DNA of 64,000 nt from Nonomuraea guangzhouensis (GTDB lineage Bacteria > Actinomycetota > Actinomycetes > Streptosporangiales > Streptosporangiaceae), in the NCBI RefSeq assembly GCF_019396345.1, contig NZ_JAHKRM010000008.1:62001-126000 (forward strand), written 5' to 3'. The translations under genes and the position numbers were made by a program. Position 1 is the first letter of the stretch; each line of letters starts with the position of its first letter. This document shows, piece after piece, positions 1 through 7,888 of this stretch. Below the pieces are notes generated by a model. The model saw only the letters and a list, made by a program, of their open reading frames with translations. It had not been told where the DNA came from and searched no databases.

Positions 1-370
1 CAACGACCCCAACACGGGCGCTCCCGTGGATCCCCAGTCCTCCGTCACGGCCAACCCCCTAGCCGGCGGCCAGTCGGTGAGCCTGAACTTCGACGTGGTC
101 AACCAGGGGCTCGTGGGGTACACCGCGCACCTGGACGTCGTCAACGCCTCCGCGGAGGCGCTGCCGGCGCTCACGGTCTCCCTGCCCATCCGTGGCCGGG
201 TGCTGGACGTGAAGGGCGCCGGGTGGACCCAGGACGGCGATCAGCTGATCATCGATCTGTCCCAGTCGCTCGACACGGGCGGCTCCACCCAGCTGACGAT
301 CTCGGCCACGGGCCGCGGCGCCGCACCGGCGAACTGCGGCCTGGTCGGTGGGGAGTGCGCCGTCAACTAA
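1..370 (+). CDS. C-terminal part of a protein ending in a CBM2-like beta-sandwich domain (5' end outside window)
   Basis: The frame is open from base 2 to the TAA at 368-370, so this is the last ~122 codons of a longer gene. The visible part reads like a family 2 carbohydrate-binding module. It has alternating hydrophobic strands (VSLNFDVVNQG, YTAHLDVVNAS, LPALTVSLPI), then ISATGRGAAPANCGLVGGEC, which resembles the usual CBM2 ending with two cysteines closing the sandwich. In actinomycetes such domains end secreted glycosidases and extracellular regions of membrane proteins. The catalytic part is not in the window, so the parent protein is unknown. It lies 16 bp before thiD on the same strand. 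Confidence 0.6.
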   Translation, partial: NDPNTGAPVDPQSSVTANPLAGGQSVSLNFDVVNQGLVGYTAHLDVVNASAEALPALTVSLPIRGRVLDVKGAGWTQDGDQLIIDLSQSLDTGGSTQLTISATGRGAAPANCGLVGGECAVN

Positions 371-386
371 TCGGCCAGGTGGTTGG

Positions 387-1190
387 ATGGGCGATATGAC
401 GGTTACGACCCCTCCACGCGTGCTGACCGTCGCCGGATCCGACTCCGGCGGCGGCGCGGGCATCCAGGCCGACCTCAAGACCATGCTCGCCCTGGGCGTC
501 CACGGCATGAGCGTCATCGCCGCGGTGACCGCCCAGAACTCGCTGGGCGTCCAGGGCTACTGGGAGCTGCCGCCCGAGGCCGTACGGGCGCAGCTCGACT
601 CGGTGCTCGGCGACATCGGCGCGCAGTCGGTCAAGACCGGCATGCTGGCCTCGCCGGGACTGGTCGAAGTCGTGGCGGAGGCGCTCGGCGCGTACCCGGC
701 GCCGGTGGTGGTCGATCCGGTAGGCGTGTCCAAGCACGGAGACCCGCTGCTGGCGCCCGAGGCCGTCGATACGGTCAGGACGCGGTTGCTGCCGGTCGCC
801 ACCGTCGTGACGCCCAACCTGTGGGAGGTCGAGCAGCTCACCTCGGTCAAGGTCGAGGACGAGCACGGCCTGCGCCGCGCCGCGGACGCCATCCTGGAGC
901 TGGGCCCCACCTGGGCCCTGATCAAGGGTGGCCACCTGCCCGGCGAGCCCGTGGACCTGCTCACGGACGGCACGAGCGAGTATCGCTTCTCCGCCCCGCG
1001 CCTGGACAACCGGCACACGCACGGCACGGGCTGCACGCTCGCCTCGGCGATCGCCGCCCGCCTCGCGCTGGGGGACGACGTGCCGACGGCGGTGGGCAAG
1101 GCGAAGGAGTATGTGACGGGCGCCATCGCCCGTGGCTTCCCGCTCGGCGACGGCATCGGCCCGGTCGACCACGCCTGGCGCTGGCGCTGA
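387..1190 (+). CDS. thiD: Hydroxymethylpyrimidine/phosphomethylpyrimidine kinase
   Basis: ThiD phosphorylates HMP and then HMP-phosphate to HMP-pyrophosphate, the pyrimidine precursor of thiamine. The protein opens with the family signature RVLTVAGSDSGGGAGIQADLKT and ends with the ribokinase-fold anion hole HGTGCTLASAIA. VVDPVGVSKHG is the usual mid-protein nucleotide-site segment. Length (~267 aa) fits the family. ATG 387 follows AGGTGG closely; ATG 396 is the alternative. An upstream in-frame ATG at 348 would overlap the previous gene and is unlikely. The gene is followed by a strong bidirectional terminator. Confidence 0.95.
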   Translation: MGDMTVTTPPRVLTVAGSDSGGGAGIQADLKTMLALGVHGMSVIAAVTAQNSLGVQGYWELPPEAVRAQLDSVLGDIGAQSVKTGMLASPGLVEVVAEALGAYPAPVVVDPVGVSKHGDPLLAPEAVDTVRTRLLPVATVVTPNLWEVEQLTSVKVEDEHGLRRAADAILELGPTWALIKGGHLPGEPVDLLTDGTSEYRFSAPRLDNRHTHGTGCTLASAIAARLALGDDVPTAVGKAKEYVTGAIARGFPLGDGIGPVDHAWRWR

Positions 1191-1213
1191 GTTCGCGCGC
1201 CCCGGACATGGCG

Positions 1214-1248
1214 AAAGCCCGCCGCTCGGAATCGAGCAGGCGGGCTTT
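1214..1248. terminator. Bidirectional intrinsic terminator between thiD and rpmB
   Basis: AAAGCCCGCC pairs perfectly with GGCGGGCTTT. The inner arms GCTCG and CGAGC extend the stem around a GAAT loop with one bulged A. The A-run on one side and T-run on the other let it serve both thiD (plus) and rpmB (minus), which converge here. Confidence 0.85.
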
Positions 1249-1266
1249 GGCGAAAGTCGGAACCGG

Positions 1267-1452
1267 CTAGCGGGTGACCTTGCCGGCCTTGATGCACGAG
1301 GTGCACACGTTGAGCTTCTTCGGCGTGCCGCCGATGACCGCGCGGACCGTCTGAATGTTGGGGTTCCAACGACGACGGGTGCGGCGGTGCGAGTGGGACA
1401 CGTTGTTGCCGAAGGTCGGCCCCTTGCGGCAGACATCGCAGACGGAAGCCAC
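1267..1452 (-). CDS. rpmB: 50S ribosomal protein L28
   Basis: This 61-residue basic protein of the large ribosomal subunit starts at GTG 1452 behind GGAG (minus strand, 6-7 nt spacing). It reads ASVCDVCRKGPTFGNNVSHS and ends KKLNVCTSCIKAGKVTR. The two CxxC pairs mark the zinc-binding (C+) form of L28; many actinobacteria carry a second cysteine-free, zinc-starvation form elsewhere. The open frame extends further upstream to 1581, but that part has no resemblance to L28. Divergent from the DAK gene, as usual in actinobacteria. Confidence 0.95.
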   Translation of the reverse strand: MASVCDVCRKGPTFGNNVSHSHRRTRRRWNPNIQTVRAVIGGTPKKLNVCTSCIKAGKVTR

Positions 1453-1652
1453 GGTATCGCTCCTTAAAACAGTCGATGTAGCCCTGTCCGCTTGATGCTT
1501 TCCGGGCGAAGGGCATGCCGGGACAACCGGCCAGCCAGACGAGAATATCCGATCCGCACCACTGGGCGCGAACCCGAGCACTAGACGAGCCCAAATGCGG
1601 CGATATCCTCCTGCATGAACGGTAGCGCATGCTGGGAGGTCGGAGCGCGCAG

Positions 1653-3197
1653 ATGGAGGTTCTCGACCCGCCCGCCGTACGCCGCTGGGCCCGCCTGGCC
1701 ACCGACGCGCTGGGCGGCGCCAGGGCGGAGATCGACGCGCTCAACGTGTTCCCGGTCGCCGACGGCGACACCGGCACCAACCTGCACCTGACCATGCTCT
1801 CCGCGGCCGAGGCGGTCGAGGCGCTGCCCGAGGACGTGGACGCCGCGGTGATGTGGCAGACGCTCTCGTACGGCGCGCTGATCGGCGCCCGGGGCAACTC
1901 GGGGGTCATCGTCAGCCAGGCGCTGCGCGGGCTCGCGGAGGTGCTGAAGGACGGCTCCGACCTGCGCGCCGGGCTGCTGCGGGCGGCCGGCCTGGCCAGG
2001 GAGGCCGTGGCCAGGCCGGTCGAGGGCACGGTGCTGAGCGTGCTGGAGGCCGCGGCGCGGGCCGTACAGGAGGTGACGGGAGACCTCGCGGCGGTCGCGC
2101 GGCGGGCGGCCGGGGCGGCGCGCGCGGCGCTGCGGCGCACGCCCGAGCAGCTCGACGTGCTGGCCCGCAGCGGCGTCGTGGACGCGGGCGGCGCCGGGCT
2201 CGCGATCATCCTGGAGTCGCTCGAACGGGTGATCACCGACTCCCACAGCGACCGCTACGACGTGCCCGCGCCGACCGCGCGGATCTCGCCGATGACCGAG
2301 GTGGGCGCCGGCTACGAGGTGATGTACCTGCTCGACGCCGACGACGACGCGGTGGCCAAGCTGCGCGCGGAGCTCGACGCGATGGGCGACTCGCTCGTGG
2401 TGGTCGGCGGCGGGGGCCTGTGGAACGTCCACGTCCATGTCGGCGAGGCCGGTCCCGCGGTCGAGGCGGGGCTGCGCGCGGGCCGGCCGCACCGGATCAG
2501 GATCACCTACCTGGCCGAGCGTACGCACCGAGCCAGCGCGGGCAGGGGAGTGGTGTCGGTCGCGGCGGGCGACGGGATCGCGGCGCTGTTCGAGGAGTGC
2601 GGCGCGGTGGTGGTGCGCCGCGAGCCCGGTACGCGGCCCACGCTGCCCGCGATGCTGGCCGCCATCCGGGAGGCGGGCAGCGAGGTGGCGGTGCTGCCGA
2701 ACGACGAGGGCGCCGGGGCGGTGGCGACAGCCGCGGCCGAGATCGCCCGTGAGGACGGCGTCGTGGTCAGCGTGCTGCCCACCAGGGCGACCGTGCAGGG
2801 GCTGGCCGCGCTGGCCGTGCACGATCCGCTGCGCCGCTTCGACGACGACGTGGTGGCCATGACCGACGCGGCCGGGCACACGCGCCACGGCCACCTGGTG
2901 GTGGCCGACCGCGAGGCGGTCACGAGCGCGGGCGTGTGCCGTCCCGGCGACGTGCTCGGGCTGATCGACGGCGACGTGTCGGTGATCGGCGAGACGCTGG
3001 AGGACGTGGCCACGCTCGTCGTGGACCGGATGGTGGCGGGCGGCGGCGAACTGGTCACCCTGGTCACGGGCGCCGACGCGCCGGTACGGCTGGCCGGGCA
3101 CGTCGAAGCGCACCTCGCGGCCGGCAGGCCCGACGTGGACCTGGTCGTCTACGACGGAGAACAGGGCGGTTACCCGCTGCTCATCGGTGTCGAATGA
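1653..3197 (+). CDS. DAK2-domain (FakA/YloV-like) kinase-family protein
   Basis: The N-terminal half is a DAK2 (dihydroxyacetone-kinase L-type) domain: INALNVFPVADGDTGTNLH-like sequence at residues ~25-45 carries the metal-binding aspartates, and GARGNSGVIVSQ is the second signature. The C-terminal half (from ~residue 290) is the DegV-interacting FakA_C-like region. Firmicute FakA phosphorylates fatty acids held by FakB/DegV proteins; the actinobacterial homologue at this locus has no proven substrate, and no degV is nearby. ATG 1653 starts MEVLDPP; an upstream start at 1629 is possible. The stop lies just before recG, so the two probably form an operon. Confidence 0.85.
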   Translation: MEVLDPPAVRRWARLATDALGGARAEIDALNVFPVADGDTGTNLHLTMLSAAEAVEALPEDVDAAVMWQTLSYGALIGARGNSGVIVSQALRGLAEVLKDGSDLRAGLLRAAGLAREAVARPVEGTVLSVLEAAARAVQEVTGDLAAVARRAAGAARAALRRTPEQLDVLARSGVVDAGGAGLAIILESLERVITDSHSDRYDVPAPTARISPMTEVGAGYEVMYLLDADDDAVAKLRAELDAMGDSLVVVGGGGLWNVHVHVGEAGPAVEAGLRAGRPHRIRITYLAERTHRASAGRGVVSVAAGDGIAALFEECGAVVVRREPGTRPTLPAMLAAIREAGSEVAVLPNDEGAGAVATAAAEIAREDGVVVSVLPTRATVQGLAALAVHDPLRRFDDDVVAMTDAAGHTRHGHLVVADREAVTSAGVCRPGDVLGLIDGDVSVIGETLEDVATLVVDRMVAGGGELVTLVTGADAPVRLAGHVEAHLAAGRPDVDLVVYDGEQGGYPLLIGVE

Positions 3198-3231
3198 TTC
3201 CTGTCGGCCGCAAGCGGTAGAACATAGTGCC

Positions 3232-5412
3232 GTGAGCCGTTTCGACGAGCCCCTGACGAAAGCGCTCGACCCCAAGACCGCCAAGCTGCTGCACAGCGTG
3301 CTCGGCCTGGAGACGGTCGGCGACCTGCTGCGCCACTACCCACGCCGTTACGCCGAGCGCGGGGAGCTGACCTCGCTCGACGCGCTGGAGGTCGACGAGC
3401 ACGTCACCGTGGTGGGCGAGGTCACCAGGCTGATGCGCAAGCCCATGCGCAACCGGGGTGGCACCTGGCTGGAGGCCGAGGTCGTCGACGGCGGGCGCAA
3501 CAAGATCTACCTGGCGTTCTTCGGCAAGGGCTCGCACGTGGCCGAGTCGCGGCTCAAGCCGGGGCGGCGCGGCATGTTCGCCGGGAAGGTGGGCATGTTC
3601 GGGTCCAGGACCAACCCGCGCTGGCAGCTGTCGCATCCGGAGTTCGAGCTGTTCGAGGAGGGTGAGGCGAGCGCGGAGGACTTCGCGGCGGCGCCCGTTC
3701 CCATCTATCCGGCGGGCAAGGATCTGACGCCGTGGGCGATCAGGCGGGCGATCGGCGTGGTCCTCGACACGCTCGGGCCCCTCGACGACCCGCTGCCCGC
3801 CTCGCTGCGGGCCCGTCGCGGGCTGGAGGAGCTGGGCGAGGCGCTGGTGGCCATCCACCGGCCGAAGGACTTCGCCGACATGCAGCGGGCGCGCAAGCGG
3901 CTGAAGTTCGACGAGGCGTTCGTCCTGCAGGCCGTGCTGCTGCAGCGCAGGCAGGCGGCGACCGCGTGGCCCGCCAGGCCGCGCCCCCGGCGCGCCGACG
4001 GCCTGCTGGCCGACTTCGACGGGCGGCTGCCGTTCACGCTGACCGAGGGGCAGGCGCTCGTCGGCGAGGAGATCGCCGCCGACCTGGCGCTGGAGCACCC
4101 CATGCACCGGCTGCTGCAGGGCGAGGTGGGCGCGGGCAAGACCGTGGTGGCGCTGCGCGCGATGCTGCAGGTGGTCGACGCGGGCGGCCAGGCCGTCCTG
4201 CTGGCGCCCACCGAGGTGCTGGCCCAGCAGCACCACCGCTCGATCAGGGGCATGCTGGGCGATCTCGCGCAGGGCGGCATGTTCGGCGGCACGGCCGTCA
4301 CCCTGCTCACCGGCTCCATGGGCGCCGCCGCGCGCAGGTCCGCGCTGCTCGACGCCGCGTCCGGCACCGCGGGCATCGTCGTGGGCACGCACGCCCTGCT
4401 GCAGGAGCACGTCCAGTTCGCCGACCTGGGGCTGGTCGTGGTCGACGAGCAGCACCGGTTCGGCGTGGAGCAGCGTGACGCGCTGCGCGAGAAGGCCGGC
4501 GGCGGCCGGCCGCACGTGCTGGTCATGACCGCCACCCCGATCCCGCGCACGGTCGCGATGACGGTCTTCGGCGACCTGGAGGTCTCGACGCTGTCGCAGC
4601 TGCCCTCGGGCCGGGCGCCCATCACCACCCACGTCGTGCCCGCCGCCGAGAAGCCGCACTTCCTGGAGCGCACCTGGGAGCGGGTCCGAGAGGAGGTGGC
4701 ACTTGGGAGACAGGCCTACATCGTCTGTCCCCGCATCGGCGATCTGGAGGGCGACGAGGGGGACCTGGAGGCGCCGCCGCCGTCCGACGAGGAGCGGCGC
4801 CCGCCGCTGGCCGTCCTCGACGTGGCCGAGCTGCTCTCGGGGGGCCCCTTCCACGATCTCCGGCTGGGCGTCCTGCACGGCAAGCTCCCGCCGGAGGAGA
4901 AGGACGCGATCATGCGTGGCTTCACCCGCGGCGAGCTCGATGTCCTCGTCGCCACCACGGTCATCGAGGTCGGCGTGGACGTGCCCAACGCCTCAGTCAT
5001 GATCATCATGGACGCCGACCGCTTCGGCGTCTCCCAGCTCCACCAACTCCGCGGCAGAGTGGGCCGCGGCGGCCTGCCCGGCCTCTGTCTCCTGATCTCC
5101 GACTTCCCCGAGGGCACCCCCGCCCGCGCCCGCCTGTCGGCAGTGGCCGCGACCCTGGACGGCTTCGAGCTGTCCCGCGTCGACCTGGAACAACGCCGCG
5201 AGGGCGACGTCCTGGGCGCGGCTCAGTCGGGCAAGCGCTCGTCCTTGAAGCTGCTCCAACTCCTTCGCGACGAGGACGTCATAGAGACAGCGAGAGAAGA
5301 CGCTTCGGCCCTCTTGGCAGACGACCCAGGACTGACCTCGAACGACGCGTTGCGCGCGGAGATAGATCGCCTACTGGCGGACGAAAAAGCGGAGTACTTG
5401 GAGAAGACCTGA
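3232..5412 (+). CDS. recG: ATP-dependent DNA helicase RecG
   Basis: RecG remodels stalled replication forks and Holliday junctions. In order: N-terminal wedge/OB domain (VDEHVTVVGEVTRL), Walker A GEVGAGKTVVALR near residue 300, DEQHRFG (motif II, DEQH) near 405, TATPIPRTVAMT (motif III), ATTVIEVGVDVPNAS and QLHQLRGRVGRG (motifs V/VI). Length (726 aa) is normal. I chose GTG 3232 because VSRFDEPLTKALD matches the usual actinobacterial N-terminus; a GTG at 3187 in frame would overlap the DAK stop. No clear ribosome binding site is visible for either. Confidence 0.95.
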   Translation: MSRFDEPLTKALDPKTAKLLHSVLGLETVGDLLRHYPRRYAERGELTSLDALEVDEHVTVVGEVTRLMRKPMRNRGGTWLEAEVVDGGRNKIYLAFFGKGSHVAESRLKPGRRGMFAGKVGMFGSRTNPRWQLSHPEFELFEEGEASAEDFAAAPVPIYPAGKDLTPWAIRRAIGVVLDTLGPLDDPLPASLRARRGLEELGEALVAIHRPKDFADMQRARKRLKFDEAFVLQAVLLQRRQAATAWPARPRPRRADGLLADFDGRLPFTLTEGQALVGEEIAADLALEHPMHRLLQGEVGAGKTVVALRAMLQVVDAGGQAVLLAPTEVLAQQHHRSIRGMLGDLAQGGMFGGTAVTLLTGSMGAAARRSALLDAASGTAGIVVGTHALLQEHVQFADLGLVVVDEQHRFGVEQRDALREKAGGGRPHVLVMTATPIPRTVAMTVFGDLEVSTLSQLPSGRAPITTHVVPAAEKPHFLERTWERVREEVALGRQAYIVCPRIGDLEGDEGDLEAPPPSDEERRPPLAVLDVAELLSGGPFHDLRLGVLHGKLPPEEKDAIMRGFTRGELDVLVATTVIEVGVDVPNASVMIIMDADRFGVSQLHQLRGRVGRGGLPGLCLLISDFPEGTPARARLSAVAATLDGFELSRVDLEQRREGDVLGAAQSGKRSSLKLLQLLRDEDVIETAREDASALLADDPGLTSNDALRAEIDRLLADEKAEYLEKT

Positions 5413-5435
5413 GTCCACGGAATCCGAGTAAGGAT

Positions 5436-5535
5436 CGCACGTAACGGCGCCCGGCCATGTGCGGGCTCAGCGGCCGTTTTCCTGGAGGCCCTCAGCCACG
5501 TATGGCGGGTGGCGGCCAACCCGGCCGTGCCGTAA
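5436..5535. repeat. Intergenic repeat element, copy A (downstream of recG)
   Basis: The segment begins CGCACGTAACGGCGCCCGGC and ends GGCCGTGCCGTAA. Copy B at 9504-9599, downstream of mutM, begins with the same 21 bases except one and has a similar end (GGCGGGTGG...GGCCGTAA). The middles are less alike. The ends of the element are partly complementary (ACGGC..CCGGCC against GGCCGTGCCGT), and an inner GGCT/AGCC plus GGCC/GGCC stem suggests a folded RNA or DNA structure. Function unknown. It occupies part of the 397 bp gene-free stretch 5413-5809. Confidence 0.5.
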
Positions 5536-5563
5536 AAACAGGAAAAGCCCTTGATGTTGAAAA

Positions 5564-5611
5564 GCCCAGCCGCGGGGACGGCCTCCCCCCGAATGCCGTC
5601 CCCGGCTGGGC
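5564..5611 (-). terminator. Strong hairpin with minus-strand T-run
   Basis: GCCCAGCCG(C)GGGGACGGC pairs with GCCGTCCCCGGCTGGGC over about 17 bp with one bulge and a 12-nt loop. Read on the minus strand the stem is followed by TTTTC and a second T-rich run, the layout of an intrinsic terminator for a minus-strand transcript starting around 5715-5800. On the plus strand it lies well after recG and has no T-run. Confidence 0.65.
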
Positions 5612-5725
5612 CCACCCTCGGGTCAGGTGCCGAGGGAACCGGCGTGCGGAAGGGCTCACGATCACGCCGGTCGGCCTTCAACTGGGTCACCTTGAAGGCC
5701 GCAGGACCCATCATGCGAGACCCTC
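5612..5725 (-). other. Possible small minus-strand gene or leader RNA
   Basis: On the minus strand ATG 5714 (and ATG 5711) follows GGGGAGGG at ideal spacing. The reading frame begins MMGPAAFKVTQLKADRRDR. It contains a perfect inverted repeat GGCCTTCAA-N10-TTGAAGGCC (5673-5700) and runs without a stop through the terminator hairpin at 5564-5611 into recG antisense. The absence of a stop before the terminator argues against a simple gene. The good ribosome binding site and following terminator argue that something is expressed. No family recognised. Confidence 0.3.
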
Positions 5726-5809
5726 CCCGCGATGGGAATCACCCTTGCGTACTCGAGGCCGACACTTGTCCACTCTTGACCTGCGCGGACATGCGGGACA
5801 ATGGCCCGC

Positions 5810-6376
5810 ATGACTCGGATCATCGCGGGGAGCGCGGGTGGCAGGCGGCTGGCCGTGCCGCCGGGGCGCGGGACGAGGCCGACCAGTGACAGGGCCCGAG
5901 AAGGGATCTTCTTGACCCTCGACTCCCTGTACGGGCTGGAAGGGGCCCGGGTGATCGATCTGTACGCGGGCTCGGGGGCCGTCGGGCTGGAGGCGCTGTC
6001 CCGGGGGGCGGACTGCGCGGTGCTCGTGGAGTCCGACCCGAAGGCGGTCCGGACGATCAGGGCGAACGTCGAGGCCCTGGCGCTGGACGGGGCCCGGGTG
6101 GTGGCCGACAAGGTGGAGCGGTTCCTGGCCAAGCCCGAGGACGGTGGATACGGGATAGTTTTCGCGGATCCGCCCTATGCCGTCACCGACAGTGAGGTCA
6201 CACGCGTCCTGGAGTCCCTGCGCGACAACGGCTGGTTGGCCGAGGGGGCTTTGGTGGCGTTCGAGCGGGAAAGCAGGGGAAAGTCCCTCGTGTGGCCTGA
6301 AGGCTACGTTGAGGAGAGGGTCCGTCGCTACGGCGAAGCGTCCGTTTGGTACGGTCGCGCCGCCGGGAACCCGTAG
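5810..6376 (+). CDS. rsmD: 16S rRNA (guanine(966)-N2)-methyltransferase
   Basis: RsmD methylates G966 of 16S rRNA in the assembled 30S subunit using S-adenosylmethionine. MTRIIAGSAGGRRLAVP at the start is the family signature. VIDLYAGSGAVGLEALSRGA is the SAM-binding loop, and IVFADPPYAVT carries the catalytic DPPY motif of N-methyltransferases. ATG 5810 gives this N-terminus; ATG 5801 is three codons upstream. It sits directly before coaD, the usual pairing. Confidence 0.93.
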   Translation: MTRIIAGSAGGRRLAVPPGRGTRPTSDRAREGIFLTLDSLYGLEGARVIDLYAGSGAVGLEALSRGADCAVLVESDPKAVRTIRANVEALALDGARVVADKVERFLAKPEDGGYGIVFADPPYAVTDSEVTRVLESLRDNGWLAEGALVAFERESRGKSLVWPEGYVEERVRRYGEASVWYGRAAGNP

Positions 6377-6391
6377 ACCTGGGGAGGCGTC

Positions 6392-6868
6392 TTGCGCCGC
6401 GTTGTCTGCCCGGGGTCGTTCGACCCCATCACCAACGGTCACCTCGACATCATCGGCCGGGCCGCCCGGCTGTATGACGAGGTGACCGTGGCAGTGCTCA
6501 TCAACCTCGAGAAGAGTGGCCTGTTCACGGTCGACGAGCGGATCGAGGTCCTGCACACCGTGACCAAGGAGTACGCGAACGTCAAGGTCCAGAAGTTCCA
6601 TGGCCTGCTCGTGGACTTCTGCAAGCAGAACGACATCCCCGCGATCGTCAAGGGGATCAGGGTGGTCAGCGACTTCGACTACGAACTGCAGATGGCGCAG
6701 CTCAACTACCGGCTGTCCGGGGTTGAGACGCTGTTCATGCCGACGAATCCCGAATACTCCTTCCTGTCCTCCAGCCGGGTCAAGGAGATCGCCCGATACG
6801 GTGGTGACGTGTCCGGACTGGTGCCTGACCTGGTCCACGAGCTCCTCATCGAGCGGCTCAGGAGCTGA
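6392..6868 (+). CDS. coaD: Phosphopantetheine adenylyltransferase
   Basis: CoaD transfers AMP from ATP to 4'-phosphopantetheine, the penultimate step of coenzyme A synthesis. It shows the nucleotidylyltransferase signature GSFDPITNGH at residues 8-17 (TxGH-type motif) and the C-terminal YSFLSSSRVKEIARYGGDV with the SSxxVKE loop that binds ATP phosphates. Length 158 aa is typical. The start is TTG 6392, preceded by GGGGAGG at 6381-6387, only 15 bp after the rsmD stop, so the two are co-transcribed. Confidence 0.95.
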   Translation: MRRVVCPGSFDPITNGHLDIIGRAARLYDEVTVAVLINLEKSGLFTVDERIEVLHTVTKEYANVKVQKFHGLLVDFCKQNDIPAIVKGIRVVSDFDYELQMAQLNYRLSGVETLFMPTNPEYSFLSSSRVKEIARYGGDVSGLVPDLVHELLIERLRS

Positions 6869-6938
6869 TGCCGACCTGCTATCCTTTCATTTCGGCCTTG
6901 TACGACGGCGATAATTTCGCCATGCCTAGCGAGAGCAG

Positions 6939-7490
6939 ATGACTCAGCACCTCGACCCCCGCTCCCCTTGGGTGATCTCCACTCACGACCTGGGTAGGCG
7001 ACCGGGATCGATGAAGCGGATGACCCTGTCCCTCCCGGCACCGGTGGATCTCGGCGTCAACATGATCGGCGTCCCCAAGGACGCCGAAGTCGAGCTGGAT
7101 CTCCGGCTCGAAGCAGTGATGGAAGGCGTGCTCGTCTCGGGCACGGCGCAGGCCCCGCTCGCCGGGGAGTGCGTGCGGTGCCTGGACCCGGTCACCTCGG
7201 AGATCGAGGTCGACCTGCAGGAGCTGTTCTTCTACTCCGACGAGGACGCCTCGGAGGAGGATTCGCTGCTCGACGGCGAGCTGCTCGACCTCGAGCCGAC
7301 GTTCCGCGACGCGGCGGTGCTCGCACTGCCGCTGAGTCCCGTCTGCGGCGAAGACTGCGCGGGTCTCTGCACGGAATGCGGGGTCAAGCTGGCCGAGGCC
7401 GGCGACGATCACCGGCACGAGAAGATCGACGCCCGATGGGCGTCGTTGCAAGGTCTGGTTACCGAGAACGATAACGATCAGGAGAAGTGA
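6939..7490 (+). CDS. DUF177 (YceD-like) domain protein
   Basis: This small acidic protein is encoded immediately before rpmF, its conserved position in most bacteria. Family members influence 23S rRNA or ribosome assembly in plants and bacteria, but the exact role is not settled. Cysteines are arranged as GECVRCLD in the middle and CGEDCAGLCTECG near the C-terminus, the family pattern that suggests zinc binding. The segment between is rich in Asp and Glu. Start is ATG 6939. The stop overlaps the region of the rpmF ribosome binding site (AGGAGAAG), so translation is probably coupled. Confidence 0.85.
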   Translation: MTQHLDPRSPWVISTHDLGRRPGSMKRMTLSLPAPVDLGVNMIGVPKDAEVELDLRLEAVMEGVLVSGTAQAPLAGECVRCLDPVTSEIEVDLQELFFYSDEDASEEDSLLDGELLDLEPTFRDAAVLALPLSPVCGEDCAGLCTECGVKLAEAGDDHRHEKIDARWASLQGLVTENDNDQEK

Positions 7491-7491
7491 C

Positions 7492-7671
7492 GTGGCCGTC
7501 CCGAAGCGAAAGATGTCGCGGAGCAACACCCGCGCCCGTCGCTCCCAGTGGAAGACGACTGCTGTCGCCCTGGTGAGCTGCCCGCAGTGCCGTTCGCCGA
7601 AGCAGCCGCACATCGCGTGCCCGACCTGCGGCACCTACAACCGCCGTCAGGTGATCGAGCCGTCCGCCTGA
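7492..7671 (+). CDS. rpmF: 50S ribosomal protein L32
   Basis: A 59-residue ribosomal protein starting at GTG 7492, one base after the DUF177 stop and behind AGGAGAAG. It begins VAVPKRKMSRSNTRARRSQW, the universal L32 N-terminus. It carries SCPQC and ACPTC, so this is the zinc-ribbon (C+) form. It is short enough to be missed by length-filtered gene calling. Confidence 0.95.
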   Translation: MAVPKRKMSRSNTRARRSQWKTTAVALVSCPQCRSPKQPHIACPTCGTYNRRQVIEPSA

Positions 7672-7720
7672 TCGCACCACCTGGTGAGCGGACCGTGACC
7701 GCTCAAAGGGTTGACGCACT

Positions 7721-7751
7721 GCCGACCGGGTGCCATGGTGCCCCGGTCGGC
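7721..7751. terminator. Perfect hairpin downstream of rpmF
   Basis: GCCGACCGGG and CCCGGTCGGC form a perfect 10-bp stem around an 11-nt loop, 50 bp after rpmF. There is no T-run, so termination or processing is inferred. A weaker CATCTTC/GAAGATG stem lies at about 7850-7880, just before rnc. Otherwise the 217 bp gap 7672-7888 shows no gene. Confidence 0.5.
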
Positions 7752-7888
7752 GTTACCGTCTGACGCGTGCGGTGGCGGTTCGCCCGCGGCCGTGGTGGAC
7801 GCCGGGGTCAGTCCCCCCGACGCCCACCACGTTTTCGGGCATCTTCCGCAGCCGTCGCGCCTTGTGAAGATGTCCGAGGAGGAAGCAC

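Noticed and set aside
5564..5720. Known riboswitch class in the recG-rsmD gap
   Set aside because: No cobalamin, TPP, FMN, SAM or c-di-AMP consensus segments could be recognised; reported only as an unexplained structured region.
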